Below, in pieces: positions 9,768 to 18,952 of a stretch of 64,000 bases of DNA. The DNA comes from Actinoallomurus oryzae (GTDB lineage: Bacteria; Actinomycetota; Actinomycetes; Streptosporangiales; Streptosporangiaceae), in assembly GCF_039541955.1 (NCBI RefSeq), contig NZ_BAABHF010000019.1, positions 434,001 to 498,000 of the forward strand. The letters are read 5' to 3'. The position numbers and the translations under genes are program-made. The notes under the pieces were generated by a model. The model was not told the origin of the DNA. It did not search any database and was given only the letters and a program-made list of their open reading frames with translations. How positions within the stretch are numbered: the first letter of the stretch is position 1; every line of letters begins with the position of its first letter.

Positions 9768-11486
9768 TCAGGACGTCGCGGCCAGGTGGTCGCGCAGCCC
9801 GGCGCCGAACGGCGTGGCGGTGCCGTCGTAGTCGCTGATCAGCGACGGGCCGGACGAGCAGTCCCAGGTGTTCCAGGTCCAGCCGAGATAGCCGACGCCG
9901 TGCGCGTCCGCCCAGTTCATGACGGTGTCGATGAACCCGTGCCCGCAGTCGTTCTCGCCGATCTCGCTCAGCGTCAGCGGCACCTTCGCCGCCACGGGCG
10001 CGAGCTGGGAGTCGAAGCACGACGTGCTGGAGCAGGTGTTGAAGTTGTACAGGTGCGCGAACGCCGCGAGGTCGTGCCGCGGGTCCGACGGCTCGTACGC
10101 GAGCCACTGGGTCAGGTCGTTGGAGTAGGCCAGACCGCCGATGAGGATGACGTTGTCCGCGCCGGTCGCGCGTACCGCGTCGACCAGCGACTGGAACCCC
10201 GCCACCTGGTACGGGATGCCGGCGCACGTGCCGCCGTCGCGCCAGCAGGTCCAGCCGGAGGTCTCGTCGCCGGTCGCCCGCTCCGGGTACGGCTCGTTGA
10301 ACAGGTCGAACACCACCGCGGTGTCGCCCTTGAAGGCGTTCGCGACGCCGGTCCAGAAGGTGGGGGCGTACTGCGCGTCCGGCATCGGCTTCTGGCAGGT
10401 CGCGTTCACGTCCGGGCAGCCGGAGGAGGGGCCGGTGTAGGTGCCGTGGCTCCAGTGCATCTCGACGATCGGCGTGATGCCGTGCGCCTCCAGCCGGGAG
10501 ACGAATCCCTTCACCTCGCTCTGGTACGCGGCGCCCCCGTACCGGGAGTCGACGTCGCTCAGCCCGAGCCAGCAGTCCTCGTTGAGCGGGATCCGCACCG
10601 TGGTGATGTGCCAGGCCGCCATCGCCGCGATCGACGCGTCGTCGACCGGGCCGTCCCAGAAGCCGTAGCCCTGCACGCACATGAACTCCCCGCCGGACCG
10701 GTTCGCGCCGCGCAGCCGTACGGTGGCGCCGGCGGCGTCGACCAGGTGGTTCCCGGACACGTGCAGCTTCGGCGCGGTCGTGCTCCCGCCACCGCCGCCA
10801 GCGGTCACGTGCACGGCGGCGGAGGTCGCCGACGCGCCGTCCGCGTCATAGGCCCGGGCGGTGAGCGTGTGCGCACCGGCCGGGACGCCGGCCCAGGTGT
10901 AGGCGTACGGGCTGGTCGTGTCGGTGCCGAGCAGCGTCGATCCGTCGTAGAACTCCACCTTGGCGATCGAGCCGTCCGTCTCGGTGGCGGTCGCGGTGAT
11001 CGGCAGGTCCGCTCCCGTGGCGACGGCGGCGCCGTCCGCCGGGCTGGTGATGCTCACCTGCGGCGTGGCGCCGCCGCCGTCCCCTCCCCCACAGGTGGTC
11101 CCGTTGACCGCGAACGACGCGGGAGCGGCGTTGGTCCCGCTGTAGGTGAAGTTCGCGCCGATCTGGACACTCGCGCCGGTGGCGAGCGTGCCGTTCCACG
11201 AGGCGCGGGTCACCGTGACCGTCCGGCCCGACTGGCTCCAGTCGCCGCTCCAGCCCTGGGTGAGCGTCTGATCGCCGGTGTAGGCGTAGGTCAGCGTCCA
11301 GCCGTCGAGCCGGTCACCGAGGTTGTGCAGGGTGATGGAGGCGGTGAAGCCGGAGCCCCAGTCGTTCACGGCGTAGTCCACCGCGCAGCGCACGGCCGCG
11401 TTCGCGGGGCTCACGCCGGTGACCAGGCCGCCGAAGACGCCCAGGGCGAGCGCCAGAATCGCCGAGATCACGCGTCGGGATCGCAT
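9768..11486 (-). CDS. Secreted GH5 endoglucanase with CBM2 and Ig-like domain
   Basis: 572 residues from the ATG at 11486 (GGAG upstream). Residues 1-31 are a signal peptide ending near ANAA. About 32-135 form a CBM2 cellulose-binding module bounded by Cys, and 142-230 a bacterial Ig-like domain (SITSPADGAAV, VEFYDGS). From about 240 on is a GH5 catalytic domain. The acid/base Glu is in FDLFNEP (about 398) and the likely nucleophile Glu is in LSEIGE (about 508). It should hydrolyse internal beta-1,4-glucan bonds outside the cell. A perfect CebR-type operator 29 nt upstream implies cellobiose-responsive repression. Confidence 0.93.
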   Translation of the reverse strand: MRSRRVISAILALALGVFGGLVTGVSPANAAVRCAVDYAVNDWGSGFTASITLHNLGDRLDGWTLTYAYTGDQTLTQGWSGDWSQSGRTVTVTRASWNGTLATGASVQIGANFTYSGTNAAPASFAVNGTTCGGGDGGGATPQVSITSPADGAAVATGADLPITATATETDGSIAKVEFYDGSTLLGTDTTSPYAYTWAGVPAGAHTLTARAYDADGASATSAAVHVTAGGGGGSTTAPKLHVSGNHLVDAAGATVRLRGANRSGGEFMCVQGYGFWDGPVDDASIAAMAAWHITTVRIPLNEDCWLGLSDVDSRYGGAAYQSEVKGFVSRLEAHGITPIVEMHWSHGTYTGPSSGCPDVNATCQKPMPDAQYAPTFWTGVANAFKGDTAVVFDLFNEPYPERATGDETSGWTCWRDGGTCAGIPYQVAGFQSLVDAVRATGADNVILIGGLAYSNDLTQWLAYEPSDPRHDLAAFAHLYNFNTCSSTSCFDSQLAPVAAKVPLTLSEIGENDCGHGFIDTVMNWADAHGVGYLGWTWNTWDCSSGPSLISDYDGTATPFGAGLRDHLAATS

Positions 11487-11514
11487 TGGCCACTCCAAAG
11501 GGTCGGGGTCGCTA

Positions 11515-11528
11515 TGGGAGCGCTCCCA
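11515..11528. promoter_or_regulatory. CebR-type operator
   Basis: TGGGAGCGCTCCCA, a perfect 14-bp palindrome, is identical to the CebR (LacI-family cellobiose/cellotriose repressor) binding site known from Streptomyces. It lies in the promoter region of the cellulase gene. Confidence 0.88.
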
Positions 11529-11632
11529 CATGCCGCCCTGACGGTAACTTGACCCCTTACGCGGAGAAAAGCCGCTTTCATCGGCATTCACGGAAAACCT
11601 TGCGGGCGCGACCTTCTTGGGCTAAATCGTTA

Positions 11633-11643
11633 GGGAGGCTCCC
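11633..11643. promoter_or_regulatory. Variant LacI/CebR-like half-palindrome
   Basis: GGGAGGCTCCC is an inverted repeat with one central base, one base shorter than the CebR core. It lies 55 nt before the GH2 gene. It could be a degenerate second CebR site or a chance palindrome. Confidence 0.35.
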
Positions 11644-11697
11644 AATCAAACTGGTGACGGCCGGCGTCAGGGCCGGACCCGGAAGGTACGGTTATCT

Positions 11698-14493
11698 ATG
11701 GTCAGGACACCTTTGATCATGGTGGCGCTCGCGGGAACGATCACCGCGGCGACCGTGACGCCGTCTCACGTCGCCACCGCGGCACCGCCGCCCGCCGCCG
11801 TCATCGCACCCGGCACCGGCACCACCCCGCTCACCTCCGGCTGGCGCATCCAGTCCTCGTCCGTCGCCGGAGACTCCGGGGCGCAGATCTCCCGTCCGGA
11901 CTACTCCGCGACCGGCTGGCTGCCGCTCTCCCAGCCCGAGACCCTCATGGCGGGCCTGGTGGAGAACGGCAGGTATCCGAACGTCTTCTTCTCCGACCGG
12001 CTGAAGAGCGTGCCGAAGGACCAGTTCGACGTGAACTGGTGGTACCGCGAGCAGCTCACCGTGCACCCGCGGGCCGGCGGCGGCCGCACGTACCTGATCA
12101 TGAACGGGGTGCTGGGCACGGCGGACCTGTGGGTCAACGGCACCAAGGTGGCCGACCGCGCACAGCTGCAGGGCGCCTACTCGCGGTTCGAGTACGACAT
12201 CACGCCCTACGTCCACGACGGCGCCAACGCGATCGCGCTCGACGTCGCCAAGAACGCCCCGAAGACCTACCTCACCGACAGCCAGCTCGACTGGAACCCG
12301 CACGCGCCGGACGAGAGTACGGGCCTGCGGTTCGCGCCGCAGCTCGCCCAGGCCGGGCCGATCTCGCTGCGCAACGTCCACGTCGTGCAGAACAACGCCA
12401 AGGACCTCAGCAGCTCCGACCTCACCGTCAAGGCCGACCTGCGCAACGACACCTCCACGGCCCAGCGCGGCGAGCTGGACACCACCATCACGCACGGCAA
12501 GACGCGCGTCCACGTGACCGCCACGGCGGACGTCCCCGCGCGGAGCACGCGCACGGTCACGCTCTCCCCCGCCGACCACCGGCAGCTTCACCTGTCCCAC
12601 CCGGCGATCTGGTGGCCGTACCAGCTGGGCGGCCAGCCGATGTACCACCTCGACGCCGCCGTACGGGCCGGGGGCAAGGAGTCCGACCGGTACGGCGAGG
12701 ACTTCGGCATCCGCACCGTGACGTCGTCGCTCACGCCCGTCACGGAGGGAAAGACGCACGCGCCCCACGGCTACCGGAAATTCTGGATCAACGGGGTGCC
12801 GCTGGTGATCCGCGGCGGCGGGTGGTCGCCCGACATGTTCATGCGCTACTCGCCGCAGAACATCCGCGACCAGCTCGCGTACGTCAAGAACCTCGGCCTG
12901 AACACCATCCGGTTCGAGGGCAACCTGCCGCCGGATGACATGTTCGCCCAGATGGACCGCGCGGGGATCCTCGCGATGACCGGCTGGCAGTGCTGCGACC
13001 GCTGGGAGACCCCGATCTCCACGTGGTCCGACGCCCTCCGGGCGAACGCGGCCAACCAGGCCTCCCGCGTCGCCTCCTGGCTGCGGAACCACCCGAGCGT
13101 CTTCACCTGGTTCCAGGGCAGCGACGAGGCTCCGGAGGCGGCCAAGGAGGCGATCTACCTCAAGGCGTTCGCGGACGCGGACTGGCAGACGCCGCAGGTG
13201 GCCTCGGCGGAGTACAAGAGCTCGCCGAAGCTCGGCCCGTCCGGCGCCAAGGAGGGCCCGTACAACTACGTGCCGCCGGGCTACTGGTGGGCGAACGGCC
13301 CCGAGACGGCGGGCAGCGACCCGAGCTTCACCAACGCCGGCAGCGCCTGGGGGTACGACACCGAGACCAGCGCCGGCAACACCGTGCCGACGCAGGACTC
13401 GCTCAACCGCTTCCTGACGCCGGCCGAACAGGCGAAGATCTGGGACCTGTCCACGACGAAGGGACCGGGCACCGGACCGGACCTGTTCCACGTCGCCGCC
13501 ACGTACAACAGCTACACGAAGACCGCGCGGATGGGGCAGTACAACACCCCCCTGTGGAACCGCTACGGCTCCTGGTCCGACATGGCCTCATACCAGAAGA
13601 TCGCGCAGATGGGCGGGTACGAGGTGACCCGGGCGCAGTTCGAGGCCTACCTCGCGCGCTCGGTCGACCCGGCCAACCCCAGCTCCGGCGTCATCTACTG
13701 GATGCTGAACAAGGCGTGGCCGTCGCTGCACTGGAACATCTACAACTACGACTTCGACCAGCCGGGCGTGTACTTCGGGGCGCGCAAGGCCGGCGAGCCG
13801 GTGCACATCATGTACGACTACGCCGACGGCTCGGTGAAGGTCTCCAACGTGACCCGCTCCCGGCAGGACGGCCTGACCGCCTCGTCGCGCGTCATCGACC
13901 TGAACGGCACCGTGCGGGACGAGCGGCGGGTCGCCGTCTCCGGACTGACCTCGCAGGACGTACGGACGGTGCTGACGCCGAAGGTGCCGGAGCAGACCTC
14001 GCCGACCTACTTCCTCGAGCTCACGCTGACCAAGGGCGGCCGTACGGTGAGCCGGAACGTCTACTGGCTGTCCACCAAGCCGGACGCGGTCGACTGGGGC
14101 AAGACGATCGGCCAGGGCAGCGGGGCCACCTTCAAGCCCGGCGGGTACGCCGACCTGACCGGCCTGCAGAAGCTCCCGGCGGCGAACGTCACGGCGTCGG
14201 CGTCGACCCGCCGCGAGGGCGCCGACGCGGTCACCACGGTCACGATCCGCAACACCGGCAAGGCGCCGACGGTCTTCACCCGCGCCGACGTACGGCGAGG
14301 CTCGGGCGGCCGGGCGGCGAGCGGCGACAACCAGGTGCTGCCGATCACCTGGAGCGACAACTACGTGACGCTGTGGCCGGGGCAGAGCCAGACGCTGACC
14401 GCGCGCTACCACGCCGCGGATCTGCGTGGCGCGCATCCGGTCGTCAGCCTCACCGGCCGCAACCTGTCCGACCGGACGATCGCCGCCGGTTAG
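11698..14493 (+). CDS. Secreted GH2 exo-beta-D-glucosaminidase-like enzyme
   Basis: 931 residues with a signal peptide ending around residue 30. A GH2 sugar-binding domain, Ig-like and TIM-barrel domains are followed by C-terminal beta domains. The catalytic pair resembles that of Amycolatopsis CsxA: an acidic residue in WFQGSDEAPEA and the nucleophile Glu in DTETSAGN. CsxA-type enzymes release glucosamine from chitosan non-reducing ends. GGAAGG sits before the ATG. The gene is divergent from the cellulase and may share its regulation through the variant palindrome. Another GH2 specificity (mannosidase-like) cannot be excluded. Confidence 0.85.
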   Translation: MVRTPLIMVALAGTITAATVTPSHVATAAPPPAAVIAPGTGTTPLTSGWRIQSSSVAGDSGAQISRPDYSATGWLPLSQPETLMAGLVENGRYPNVFFSDRLKSVPKDQFDVNWWYREQLTVHPRAGGGRTYLIMNGVLGTADLWVNGTKVADRAQLQGAYSRFEYDITPYVHDGANAIALDVAKNAPKTYLTDSQLDWNPHAPDESTGLRFAPQLAQAGPISLRNVHVVQNNAKDLSSSDLTVKADLRNDTSTAQRGELDTTITHGKTRVHVTATADVPARSTRTVTLSPADHRQLHLSHPAIWWPYQLGGQPMYHLDAAVRAGGKESDRYGEDFGIRTVTSSLTPVTEGKTHAPHGYRKFWINGVPLVIRGGGWSPDMFMRYSPQNIRDQLAYVKNLGLNTIRFEGNLPPDDMFAQMDRAGILAMTGWQCCDRWETPISTWSDALRANAANQASRVASWLRNHPSVFTWFQGSDEAPEAAKEAIYLKAFADADWQTPQVASAEYKSSPKLGPSGAKEGPYNYVPPGYWWANGPETAGSDPSFTNAGSAWGYDTETSAGNTVPTQDSLNRFLTPAEQAKIWDLSTTKGPGTGPDLFHVAATYNSYTKTARMGQYNTPLWNRYGSWSDMASYQKIAQMGGYEVTRAQFEAYLARSVDPANPSSGVIYWMLNKAWPSLHWNIYNYDFDQPGVYFGARKAGEPVHIMYDYADGSVKVSNVTRSRQDGLTASSRVIDLNGTVRDERRVAVSGLTSQDVRTVLTPKVPEQTSPTYFLELTLTKGGRTVSRNVYWLSTKPDAVDWGKTIGQGSGATFKPGGYADLTGLQKLPAANVTASASTRREGADAVTTVTIRNTGKAPTVFTRADVRRGSGGRAASGDNQVLPITWSDNYVTLWPGQSQTLTARYHAADLRGAHPVVSLTGRNLSDRTIAAG

Positions 14494-14540
14494 GTCTCCG
14501 GCGGCTCACCGGCCCGCCGAGCCGGAGCGTCAGGCCGGTG

Positions 14541-14993
14541 TCAGGTCAGCCGGCGGGCGAGGATCTCGCTGATCTCGCCCAGCCGGCGGACCTGGTCCTC
14601 GTCGAGCGTGTCGAAGATGACGCTGCGCACGGTCTCCACGTGCCCGGGGGCGGCGGCCTCCAGCGCCGCGAAGCCGTCATCGGTGAGCACCGCGATCTGG
14701 CCGCGCCGGTCGGTCGGGCAGTTCTCCCGGCGCACCCAGCCGCGCTCCTCCAGGCGCGCGATGGCGTGGGAGAGCCGGCTCGCCGACATCCGCGTGGCGT
14801 CGGCGAGCTCGGCCATCCGCAGGGCCCGGCCGGCCTCCTCGGACAGCCGCACCAGGATCTCGTAGTAGGCGTGTGGGAGGCCCGAGTCGCGGCGCAGCTG
14901 GGCGTCGATCGCATCGAGCAGCAGCCGGTGCGAGTACAGGTAGGAACGCCAGATGCGCTGCTCCTCGGCGTTCAACCATCGCGTCTCGGTCAC
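14541..14993 (-). CDS. MarR-family transcriptional regulator, probably leaderless
   Basis: 150 residues with a typical MarR winged helix: MAELADATRMSASRLSHAI as the recognition region and ENCPTDRRGQIAVLTDDG as the wing. I place the start at the GTG at 14993. A -10-like TAGAAT (15001-15006) ends seven nt upstream and there is no Shine-Dalgarno, as for leaderless actinobacterial transcripts. A TTG at 14999 would add two residues. The ligand and target are unknown. It lies between the GH2 gene and the aminotransferase and may regulate either, or only itself. Confidence 0.85.
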   Translation of the reverse strand: MTETRWLNAEEQRIWRSYLYSHRLLLDAIDAQLRRDSGLPHAYYEILVRLSEEAGRALRMAELADATRMSASRLSHAIARLEERGWVRRENCPTDRRGQIAVLTDDGFAALEAAAPGHVETVRSVIFDTLDEDQVRRLGEISEILARRLT

Positions 14994-15070
14994 GAACAAG
15001 ATTCTAGTTAGGCCGGATTTCCGCCCTCATGTCGGCGCGGGTCGGCGCGGGTCGGCGTCGTCACTCCTCG

Positions 15071-16321
15071 TCACTCCACCGTCGCGGCGACCGCCTCGAA
15101 CCAGATCTGGACCGCCTCGTCGATCTGCGCCGCGTCGACCACCAGCGGCGGGATCATCCGGACGACGTTGCCGTACGCGCCGCAGGTCAGCAGCAGCAGA
15201 CCGCGCTGCGCCGCCTCCCGCTGGGCGCGCTGGGCCGCCGCGGTGTCCGGTTCGCCCCCGGCGCCGAACTCGCTGCCCAGCATGAGGCCACGGCCGCGTA
15301 CGTCGCCGATGAGCGGATGGGCCGAGGCGACCTTGCGCAGCCCGTCGCGCAGGCGGAGCCCCATCGCGTCGGCGTTGGCCACCAGGCCCTCGTCCTGGAT
15401 GACGTCCAGCGTGGCCAGGGCGGCCGCGCATGCGACGGCGTTGCCGCCGTACGTGCCGCCCTGCGAGCCGGGCCAGGCGCGGCCCATCAGCTCGGCCGGA
15501 GCGGCGATCGCCGACAGAGGAAACCCGCTGGCCAGACCCTTGGCCGTGATGAGCACGTCGGGCCGTACGTCGGCGTGCTCGTGGCCCCAGAACCGCCCGG
15601 TGCGCCCGAAGCCGGTCTGGACCTCATCGACGATGAGCAGGCTGCCGTGCCGGTCGGCGCGCTCGCGCAGCCCCTCCAGGAACCCGGGCGGGGCGGGGAT
15701 GTAGCCACCCTCGCCGAGCACCGGCTCGACCACGAACGCGGCGGTGTCCTGGGCGGGGCTGACCGTCGCGAGCAGGTAGTCCAGCTCGCGCAGCGCGAAG
15801 CGCGTGGCCTCCTCCTCGCTCCAGCCGTACCGGTACGCCTGCGGGAACGGCGCGACCGCCGCCCCGGGCATCAGCGGGCCGATGCCCGCGCGGAACTTGG
15901 TGCCGGCCGTGGTCAGCGAGGCCGCGCCCATGGTGCGCCCGTGGAAGGAGCCGTGGAAGACCACGATGTTCTGCCGGCCGGTCGCGTGGCGGGCCAGCCG
16001 GATCGCCGCCTCGACGGCCTCGCTGCCGGAGTTGAGGTAGAACAGCGCGTCGAGGCCCTCCGGGAGCACCTCCCCCAGGCGCTCGGTGAGGCGGAGCAGC
16101 GGGCGGTGCATCACCGTCGTGTACTGGCCGTGGATGAGTGTGGCGACCTGCTCCTGCGCCGCCCGTACGACGCGCGGGTGGCAGTGCCCGGTGCTCGTCA
16201 CGCCGATCCCGGCGGTGAAGTCCAGGTAGCGGCGGCCCTCCTCGTCGTAGAGGTGAACGCCCTCGCCACGGGCGGCCAGCACGGGCGTGGCCTGGGTCAG
16301 AACCGGGGACAACTGCGCCAT
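15071..16321 (-). CDS. Class III omega-aminotransferase (GabT-like)
   Basis: 416 residues of the PLP-dependent class III family. The PLP lysine is in LITAKGLASG. LIVDEVQTGFGRTG and GGTYGGNAVACAAA are family signatures. The enzyme moves an omega-amino group (4-aminobutyrate or similar) to 2-oxoglutarate or pyruvate, giving a semialdehyde. CAGGAG precedes the ATG at 16321. It is divergent from an aldehyde dehydrogenase, the natural next step, and the GntR operator at 16337-16348 lies between them. Substrate assignment as GABA is plausible, but the surrounding genes suggest a less usual amino substrate. Confidence 0.88.
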   Translation of the reverse strand: MAQLSPVLTQATPVLAARGEGVHLYDEEGRRYLDFTAGIGVTSTGHCHPRVVRAAQEQVATLIHGQYTTVMHRPLLRLTERLGEVLPEGLDALFYLNSGSEAVEAAIRLARHATGRQNIVVFHGSFHGRTMGAASLTTAGTKFRAGIGPLMPGAAVAPFPQAYRYGWSEEEATRFALRELDYLLATVSPAQDTAAFVVEPVLGEGGYIPAPPGFLEGLRERADRHGSLLIVDEVQTGFGRTGRFWGHEHADVRPDVLITAKGLASGFPLSAIAAPAELMGRAWPGSQGGTYGGNAVACAAALATLDVIQDEGLVANADAMGLRLRDGLRKVASAHPLIGDVRGRGLMLGSEFGAGGEPDTAAAQRAQREAAQRGLLLLTCGAYGNVVRMIPPLVVDAAQIDEAVQIWFEAVAATVE

Positions 16322-16336
16322 GGGTCGCTCCTGAAG

Positions 16337-16348
16337 ATTGTTGACAAT
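16337..16348. promoter_or_regulatory. GntR-type operator, copy 1
   Basis: ATTGTTGACAAT, an inverted repeat (ATTGT / ACAAT, 2-nt spacer), sits 15 nt before the aminotransferase start and 66 nt before the divergent dehydrogenase. The same dyad recurs at 19695 and 21147. Confidence 0.75.
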
Positions 16349-16413
16349 ATGATGATATGCAAGCATGCTCCAAGGGCATTGTCCAGACGCAGGTCGCAGG
16401 TCAGGAGGGCTCC

Positions 16414-17883
16414 ATGAGCGAAGGCGAGTTCGAAACAGCGCGTACGGCGGTGGAGTCCGTGTCCAAGGGGCTGTTCGTCGGCGGCTCGTGGCATGACGCC
16501 GAGGGCGGTGGCGCGTTCACGGTCGAGGACCCGGCGACCGGCAAGACGCTGTGTTCGGTCGCCGACGCCACGCCCGCCGACGGCATGGCGGCGCTGGAGG
16601 CCGCGGTCGCGGCGCAGGCGTCCTGGGCGGCCACGGCGCCGCGCGAGCGCGGTGAGATCCTGCGCCGCGCCCACGAGCTGCTGCTCGCCCGCCGCGAGGA
16701 GTTCGCCGCGCTGATGACCGCGGAGATGGGCAAGCCGATCGGCGAGTCGCTGGGCGAGGTCGCCTACGCCGCGGAGTTCTTCCGGTGGTTCGCCGAAGAG
16801 GCGGTGCGGATCGGCGGCGACTACGCCGTCGCGCCGGACGGCGGAAGCCGGTTCCTCGTCATGCGGCAGCCGGTGGGCCCGACGCTGCTCGTGACGCCGT
16901 GGAACTTCCCGATGGCGATGGGCAGCCGCAAGATCGGGCCCGCCGTCGCGGCCGGCTGCACGATGGTGCTCAAGCCGGCCGAGCAGACGCCGCTGTCGGC
17001 GCTGGCCCTCGCCGACGTGCTGCGCGAGGCCGGTCTGCCCGACGGCGTGCTGAACGTCGTGCCGACCTCCACCCCCGGCCCGCTGGTCGAGCCCCTGCTC
17101 CGCGACGGCCGCATCCGCAAGCTGTCGTTCACCGGCTCGACGGAGGTCGGGCGGATGCTGCTCGGCCAGTGCGCCGGCCAGGTGCTGCGGGTCTCGCTCG
17201 AGCTGGGCGGCAACGCCCCGTTCATCGTGTTCGCCGACGCCGACCTCGACGCGGCGGTCGAGGGCGCGATGCTGGCCAAGATGCGCAACATCGGCGAGGC
17301 CTGCACCGCCGCGAACCGCTTCTACGCCGAGGCCCCGATCGCCGAGGAGTTCACCCGGCGGCTGGCGACGCGGATGGGCGGGCTGACCGTCGGCCCCGGC
17401 CTGGACCCCGGCACCCAGGTCGGGCCACTGATCGACGAGGCGGGCCGGCAGAAGGTCGCCGCGCTCGTGGACGACGCGGTGAGCCGCGGCGCGACGGTCC
17501 GCACGGGCGGGTCGGTGCCGGCGGGGCCGGGCTACTTCTACCCGCCGACGGTCCTGTCGGGGGTGCCGGCCGACGCCCGGATGCGCCACGAGGAGATCTT
17601 CGGCCCGGTCGCCCCGGTGACCGTCTTCGACACCGAGGACCAGGCCCTGGCGTGGGCCAACGACACCGAGTACGGCCTGGTCTCCTACGTCTACACCCGG
17701 GATCTCGACCGGGCGCTGCGGGTGTCGGAGGCGCTCGACACCGGCATGGTCGGCCTCAACCGGGGCGTGGTGTCCAACCCGGCGGCGCCCTTCGGCGGCG
17801 TCAAGCACTCGGGCCTCGGCCGCGAGGGCGGCAAGGTGGGCATCGAGGAGTTCCTGGAGACCAAGTACATCGCCCTGGGCTGA
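16414..17883 (+). CDS. NAD(P)-dependent succinate-semialdehyde dehydrogenase-like enzyme
   Basis: 489 residues of the aldehyde dehydrogenase superfamily. The cofactor motif is TPWNFPMAMGSRK, the general-base Glu is in LELGGNAPF, the catalytic Cys is in GEACTAANRF, and IFGPVAPV lies toward the C-terminus. These are typical of GabD-type enzymes, which oxidise succinate semialdehyde to succinate. An AGGAGGG Shine-Dalgarno fixes the ATG at 16414. Divergent expression with the aminotransferase implies sequential reactions. Close relatives accept other short semialdehydes, so the exact substrate is inferred. Confidence 0.88.
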   Translation: MSEGEFETARTAVESVSKGLFVGGSWHDAEGGGAFTVEDPATGKTLCSVADATPADGMAALEAAVAAQASWAATAPRERGEILRRAHELLLARREEFAALMTAEMGKPIGESLGEVAYAAEFFRWFAEEAVRIGGDYAVAPDGGSRFLVMRQPVGPTLLVTPWNFPMAMGSRKIGPAVAAGCTMVLKPAEQTPLSALALADVLREAGLPDGVLNVVPTSTPGPLVEPLLRDGRIRKLSFTGSTEVGRMLLGQCAGQVLRVSLELGGNAPFIVFADADLDAAVEGAMLAKMRNIGEACTAANRFYAEAPIAEEFTRRLATRMGGLTVGPGLDPGTQVGPLIDEAGRQKVAALVDDAVSRGATVRTGGSVPAGPGYFYPPTVLSGVPADARMRHEEIFGPVAPVTVFDTEDQALAWANDTEYGLVSYVYTRDLDRALRVSEALDTGMVGLNRGVVSNPAAPFGGVKHSGLGREGGKVGIEEFLETKYIALG

Positions 17884-18035
17884 GGCGGCGGGGGCGGTCA
17901 CTGGGGACCGGTCGCGGGGGGCCGCCGCGGGAGGCCGGCGGCCCCCCGCGGAGCCCTCCCATCCCGCCCGTGGGTTACGGTGTCGGGCCACGACCGCGGA
18001 CGACTGGCTGGCCCGCCGCAGCGCCCTCGACTCAC

Positions 18036-18182
18036 GTGAGGGGCACCCTCGCCGGGACCCGGCACGGTAAGGGGCACCCTCACCCTGACCCGGCACGGTA
18101 AGGGGCACCCCGACCCCGACCCCGACCCGACATCGTGAGGGGCACCCCGACCCCGACCCGGCACGGTGAGGGGCACCCTCAC
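18036..18182. repeat. 31-bp tandem repeat with internal dyad
   Basis: Four full and one partial unit, starting at 18036, 18067, 18098 (37 bp), 18135 and 18166. Each begins GTGAGGGGCACCC or GTAAGGGGCACCC and ends GACCCGGCACG. The last unit contains a perfect dyad GTGAGGG-GCA-CCCTCAC. The array fills the gap after the aldehyde dehydrogenase and is non-coding on composition. There are no unique spacers. Confidence 0.85.
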
Positions 18183-18288
18183 AGACTCGCCCTCACCCGG
18201 CGGCTCCCATTAGGGGGACCCTCACTCCCGGCCGGGCGCGGTCTGCGCCACCCTCAGGCCGGCACGGTCAAGTGTGTCCTCGCGACCG

Positions 18289-18951
18289 CTAGTTCGGGGG
18301 GCGCAGGCGCTCGATGGAGTCGGTCATGTGCTCCTCGATGAGCCGCAGGAGGCGTTCTTCGTCGCCGTCGTTGATCGCCTCGACCAGCTTGCGGTGCTCC
18401 TCGACCAGGTCCTCCGGCTCCGGGTACTTCTCCTGGAGCGCGTTCAGGCACATCCGGGCCTCGACGAGCAGCGTCTGGGACATGCGCTCCAGGCGCGGGC
18501 TCCCCGACGACGCGACGAGCACCTGGTGGAAGGCCTGGTCGGCGTCGCTCATCGCGATGCGGTCGCGCTGGCCGGCCGCGTCCACCAGCGCCTGGAGCGC
18601 CTCGGTGAGCCGGACCAGGGCCTCACCCCGGTTGCGCTCCATGATCATCCGGCAGGCGGCACGCTCGATGGCGAGGCGGGCGAGGTAGACGTCCTCCACG
18701 TCGTCCTCGGCCAATGTGATCACGAACAGGCCGCGGTGCGGCTCGCTGCGCAGCAGGCCCTCCTGGACGAGGCGCTGCATGGCCTCGCGCAGCGGCCCGC
18801 GGCTGACGCCGAGGCGCGCCGCGAGGTCGGCCTCGCCGAGCTGCGAGCCGGGGGCCAGCGATCCGTACATGATCGCGGATCGCAGCTCGTCCGAGATGAT
18901 CTCAACGGTGGATCTTCGGGGTACGGGCTCGAGCTCGCCCAGCCGTCCCAT
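18289..18951 (-). CDS. GntR-family (FCD) regulator of the surrounding catabolic cluster
   Basis: 220 residues. The N-terminal winged helix has EADLAARLGVSRGPLREAM, and an FCD-type all-helical effector domain follows, with DADQAFHQVLVASSGS and the conserved His of EEHRKLVEAI. FCD regulators usually bind carboxylate ligands and dyads of the TTGT-ACAA type, which occur three times here. The ATG lies 1 nt after the stop of the upstream isomerase-like gene, with GGAGG inside that gene, so the two are co-expressed. It is probably the local repressor. Confidence 0.9.
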   Translation of the reverse strand: MGRLGELEPVPRRSTVEIISDELRSAIMYGSLAPGSQLGEADLAARLGVSRGPLREAMQRLVQEGLLRSEPHRGLFVITLAEDDVEDVYLARLAIERAACRMIMERNRGEALVRLTEALQALVDAAGQRDRIAMSDADQAFHQVLVASSGSPRLERMSQTLLVEARMCLNALQEKYPEPEDLVEEHRKLVEAINDGDEERLLRLIEEHMTDSIERLRPPN

Positions 18952-18952
18952 G

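Noticed and set aside
9768..14493. Polysaccharide-utilisation locus linking the cellulase and GH2 gene
   Set aside because: No ABC sugar transporter, intracellular beta-glucosidase or cebR is present; only a possible shared operator connects them.
18036..18182. CRISPR array
   Set aside because: Units are contiguous with no unique spacers, and no cas genes are present.
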